Source: Parahaliea mediterranea (GTDB lineage Bacteria; Pseudomonadota; Gammaproteobacteria; Pseudomonadales; Halieaceae). Taken from it: DNA of 64,000 nt. The notes beneath the pieces were generated by a model. The model was given only the letters and a program-made list of their open reading frames with translations, was not told where the DNA came from and did no database searches. Shown piece by piece: positions 60,999 to 64,000 of the stretch. Position 1 is the first letter of the stretch. The number at the start of each line of letters is the position of its first letter. The position numbers and the translations under genes are program-made. The stretch spans positions 62,001 through 126,000 of the forward strand of contig NZ_QEWO01000006.1 of the NCBI RefSeq assembly GCF_003402235.1, in the 5' to 3' direction.

Positions 60999-61675
60999 CC
61001 GCCGCGGAACTGGATGCCATTCACCTGACCCTGGTACTGGCGGGCACCACCACCGTGATTCTCATGCTGCTGGGCACGCCGCTGGCCTGGTGGCTGGCGC
61101 GCCGCAGCGGCAACCTGCCCGCCCTGGTGGAGGCGCTGGTGGCCATGCCCCTGATTTTGCCACCCACCGTACTCGGTTTTTACCTGCTGTTGCTGCTGGC
61201 GCCCGACAGCGCCATGGGCGCCCTGTGGCAGCAACTCACCGGCCAGCGGCTGGCGTTCAGCTTCAGTGCGCTGGTGATCGGCTCGGTGATCTACTCCCTG
61301 CCTTTTGTGGTGCAGCCCCTGCAGGCTGCGTTTGCCCGGGTGCCCGCTTCCCTGCTGCAGGCCGCCGCCACCCTCGGCGCCACGCCGCTGGACCAGTTCC
61401 GCAGCGTGGTGGTGCCCCTGTGCCGGCGCAGTTTTCTGGTGGCGGCCTGCCTGGGCTTTGCCCATACCGTCGGCGAATTCGGCGTGATTCTGATGATTGG
61501 CGGCAACATTCCCGGCGAGACCCGCGTTGTCTCGGTGGCGTTGTATGACTACGTGGAATCCCTGCAATTTGCCGAGGCCCACCGCCTCGCGGGCATTCTG
61601 GTGGTGTTCTCCCTGGCACTGCTGTTCCTGCTGTATCGCAGCAACAGCCACCCGCGCATGGGTGAAGCGCGTTGA
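60995..61675 (+). CDS. modB: Molybdate ABC transporter permease
   Basis: The 226-residue inner-membrane permease has five hydrophobic segments and the family EAA loop (QAAATLGATPLDQFRSVVVPLCRR), and HTVGEFGVILMIGGNIPGETR. The start is GTG, overlapping the modA stop (GTGA). It forms the transmembrane channel of the ModABC importer. Confidence 0.93.
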   Translation: MTAAELDAIHLTLVLAGTTTVILMLLGTPLAWWLARRSGNLPALVEALVAMPLILPPTVLGFYLLLLLAPDSAMGALWQQLTGQRLAFSFSALVIGSVIYSLPFVVQPLQAAFARVPASLLQAAATLGATPLDQFRSVVVPLCRRSFLVAACLGFAHTVGEFGVILMIGGNIPGETRVVSVALYDYVESLQFAEAHRLAGILVVFSLALLFLLYRSNSHPRMGEAR

Positions 61676-62763
61676 GCGCACTGACCCTCGACCTGCGCTG
61701 CCCCGGCGCCGATGGCTTTGTGCTGGCAGTGTCGGAACAGCTGTCACTGGCCGGCATTACCGCCGTGTTCGGCGCCAGTGGCAGCGGCAAAACCACCCTT
61801 TTGGAGTGCATTGCCGGCCTGCGCAGGGCTGCGCCCGGCAGTCGCATTGCCTTTGACGGCGAACGCTGGCTGGATGACCACCACCACCTGCCACCCTGGC
61901 AGCGGGACATTGGCTACGTCTTTCAGGATGCCCGCCTGTTCCCCCACCTCAACGTGCAGAACAACCTGCTCTTCGGCCAGCGGCGCAAGCGCACCACGGG
62001 CAGTCCAACACTGGAGGCGGTGTGCGACTGGCTCGGCCTTCACGCCCTGCTGCACCGCGCCCCCGATACACTCTCCGCCGGCCAGCGCCAACGGGTATCC
62101 ATGGGCCGGGCCCTGCTGGCGGGGCCGCGCCTGCTGCTGCTGGACGAACCCCTGGCCAACCTCGACGGCGACAGCCGCCGGCAGTGCCTGGCCGCCCTGC
62201 GCCACGCCATTGCCGCCAGTTGCATACCCGCCCTGTACGTCAGCCACGACGCAGAAGAAGTCAGCCACCTGGCCGATCGCCTGTTGATACTGGACGCGGG
62301 GCGGGTGGCAGAACACGGCGCCATGCTGGAACTGTCCAGCCGCATCGACAGCGCCCTGGCCAGGGACGAGCAGGCCGCCGCCATCGTGCGCTGCACACTG
62401 GCCGCCCACGACAGCCAATTTGGCCTCAGCGAACTGCACTGCGAAGGCAACCGCCTGTGGGTCAATCACCTGCCGGGCGCGGTGGGCACACAGCATCGCC
62501 TGCGCATTCCGGCCCGGGATGTGAGCCTGTGCCGGGAGCGCCCCGAAGGCACCAGCATCCTCAACATTTTGCCGGTACAGCTGGATGCTATAGAGCCGGG
62601 CGATGCGCCCCGCCTGCTGGTGCGACTGCGCGTGGGCGAGCAGCACTTGCTGGCGCGCATCACCCGCAAATCCGCCGCCATCTTGCAGCTCAAGGCAGGT
62701 GATAGACTGTTCGCCCAGATCAAGAGCACCGCCCTGCTCACAGAGACCGCCGAGCCCGCATGA
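61672..62763 (+). CDS. modC: Molybdate ABC transporter ATP-binding protein
   Basis: The 363-residue ATPase has Walker A GASGSGKTTL, the ABC signature LSAGQRQRVSMGRAL, Walker B LLLLDEPLANLD and the H-loop YVSHDAEEV. The C-terminal part includes the TOBE (Mop) domain near 295-355. The start is TTG, overlapping the modB stop (TTGA). It powers molybdate uptake. Confidence 0.93.
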   Translation: MSALTLDLRCPGADGFVLAVSEQLSLAGITAVFGASGSGKTTLLECIAGLRRAAPGSRIAFDGERWLDDHHHLPPWQRDIGYVFQDARLFPHLNVQNNLLFGQRRKRTTGSPTLEAVCDWLGLHALLHRAPDTLSAGQRQRVSMGRALLAGPRLLLLDEPLANLDGDSRRQCLAALRHAIAASCIPALYVSHDAEEVSHLADRLLILDAGRVAEHGAMLELSSRIDSALARDEQAAAIVRCTLAAHDSQFGLSELHCEGNRLWVNHLPGAVGTQHRLRIPARDVSLCRERPEGTSILNILPVQLDAIEPGDAPRLLVRLRVGEQHLLARITRKSAAILQLKAGDRLFAQIKSTALLTETAEPA

Positions 62764-63740
62764 ACCAGCACCCCTACGAAGCCCTGACCCCGGACCTCGT
62801 CATCGACGCCGTCGAATCCGCCGGCTACCTCAGCGACGCCCGCCTGCTGGCGCTGAACAGCTACGAGAACCGGGTTTACCAGGTGGGGCTGGAAGACGGC
62901 GAGCCGCTGATTGCCAAGTTCTACCGCCCCGGTCGCTGGAGCGACGAGCAGATTCTGGAAGAGCACCAGTTCAGCCGCGAGTTGATCGACGCCGATATTT
63001 CCATCGTCGCCCCCCTGGCCAATGCAGCCGGCGAGACACTGCACCGCCACGCGGGTTTTCGTTTTACCCTCTTCCCCCGCCGCGGCGGCTATCCGCCGGA
63101 ACTGGACAACCCGGACAGCCTGCTGGTGCTCGGCCGCACCCTGGGCCGCATTCACGCCGTGGGCGCCGCCCGCCCCTTTGAGCACCGCCCCGCCCTCACC
63201 GTACAGCGCCTGCTGGGCGAACCGCGGGAGTTCATTATCGAGCACTTCATTCCCGCCGAATTGCGCCCGGCCTACGCAACGCTCACCGAGGACCTGCTGG
63301 AGATTGTGGAAACCCTGTGCCGGGAGATTCAGGGCAGCGACTGGATTCGTGTGCACGGCGATTGTCATGTGGGCAATATCCTGTGGCGCGACGATACCGC
63401 CCATTTTGTCGACCTGGACGACTGCTGCACGGCCCCGGCTATTCAGGATCTGTGGATGTTTCTGAGCGGCGAGCGACATGAGCGGGAGTTGCAGCTGTGC
63501 GAGCTGATTGAGGGGTATTCGGAGTTTTGCGATTTTGACCCACGCCAGTTGCGCTGGGTGGAGGCGCTGCGGTCAATGCGTTTGGTGAATTACGCGGCCT
63601 GGCTGGCGCGGCGCTGGGAGGACCCGGCATTTCCGCGCAGTTTTACCTGGTTTAATACCGAGCGGTATTGGGCGGATCATATTCTGGAACTGCGCGAGCA
63701 GTTGGGAGCGTTACAGGAAGAGCCGCTGCGGTTGTTGTGA
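62760..63740 (+). CDS. srkA: SrkA/RdoA stress-response serine/threonine kinase
   Basis: The 326-residue protein matches YihE/RdoA: LNSYENRVYQVGLEDGEPLIAKFYRPGRWSDEQILEEHQF at the start, the catalytic HGDCHVGNILW and the metal-binding FVDLDDCCTAP. It is a Hanks-like kinase of the Cpx-linked envelope stress response in enterobacteria. It overlaps modC by 4 bases (ATGA), a less usual linkage. Confidence 0.92.
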   Translation: MNQHPYEALTPDLVIDAVESAGYLSDARLLALNSYENRVYQVGLEDGEPLIAKFYRPGRWSDEQILEEHQFSRELIDADISIVAPLANAAGETLHRHAGFRFTLFPRRGGYPPELDNPDSLLVLGRTLGRIHAVGAARPFEHRPALTVQRLLGEPREFIIEHFIPAELRPAYATLTEDLLEIVETLCREIQGSDWIRVHGDCHVGNILWRDDTAHFVDLDDCCTAPAIQDLWMFLSGERHERELQLCELIEGYSEFCDFDPRQLRWVEALRSMRLVNYAAWLARRWEDPAFPRSFTWFNTERYWADHILELREQLGALQEEPLRLL

Positions 63741-64000
63741 GGGTTTTTGGCTGCTGTTTGGCGGACTGGTGTTCAGGTTGTCCGCTCTGAGTTGGGCGGC
63801 CTTACGGCCGCTGCATCGCCGCCGCCAGGTGAAACCCTTTTGCTACATTCCAGGCGTTCGGTGTGCCTTCCTGTTGTTGTTTTTACCTCGTTAGTTGCAG
63901 ACGGCTTTGGTTGTGGCACCGAGTGCACAGTATCGACGGCACCTTGATCGTTCTGAAGTTCGGTAGTGCCCTTCGCGATGCTTGGAGACGAAGTAAGTGG
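63741..64000. other. Non-coding right edge
   Basis: No convincing gene is visible. A perfect GCGGCC-TTAC-GGCCGC hairpin lies at 63796-63811 and may be a terminator or repeat. The rest has mixed composition and continues past the window. Confidence 0.5.

Overview
The window is GC-rich chromosomal DNA from a gammaproteobacterium. TamA/TamB, EpmB, a PA3496-type small protein, SrkA, a BioH-BioC fusion and a ComF gene divergent from bioB all point that way. A marine Cellvibrionales/Halieaceae-like organism would fit, but this is inferred from gene content and composition only. Apart from one island, the window is a run of short housekeeping and envelope operons.

Layout, left to right. An AT-rich non-coding edge (1-395) is followed by an SDR epimerase, a sirtuin, a coiled-coil membrane protein, a Calx-beta/GDPD lipoprotein, a PBP4-type D,D-peptidase and a secreted sulfatase (0.4-8.4 kb). 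Next come a MoxR/Bat operon with fused BatA-BatB (8.5-14.8 kb), a META-domain protein, the TamAB outer-membrane assembly pair, a secreted ricin-type lectin, a YghU-like transferase, an acyl-CoA ligase, an HD-GYP protein and a nuclease (14.8-27.8 kb). A transmembrane Ser/Thr kinase with five Cys-x7-Cys repeats, a His-rich protein and a PhoPQ-like two-component system follow (27.8-33.6 kb). Then come small metabolic genes, a shikimate kinase-like gene, a LysR regulator, the puuA/puuB-like pair, epmB and a PilZ-like gene (33.7-43.7 kb).

From about 43.9 to 49.9 kb a small integrative element sits at the 3' end of a tRNA-Pro(CGG) gene. It carries a P4-type integrase, an AlpA-type regulator, a tightly overlapping run of small genes, a winged-helix protein and several unknown proteins, and no phage structural genes. 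It looks like a phage satellite or minimal integrative element. It holds three signals I could not match to a described system: four 15-bp dyads in the 3' end of the winged-helix gene (a lambda O-like origin candidate); a pseudoknot leader able to switch to a ribosome-site-blocking hairpin; and paired GGGGGTAT integrase arm sites at both ends.

Right of the island are an OmpA-like barrel protein, a TPR-methyltransferase, an acyl-CoA dehydrogenase, a complete late biotin operon (bioB-bioF-bioHC-bioD) with a BirA-type operator, then comF-modABC-srkA.

The best chromosomal candidate for something new is the 397-bp gap at 36178-36574. A near-consensus sigma-54 promoter is followed, at the expected start distance, by a perfect 15-bp stem enclosing a second hairpin with a C-only-plus-one-G loop. 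This suggests a sigma-54-controlled C-rich small RNA. All calls come from reading the sequence; no database search was possible.
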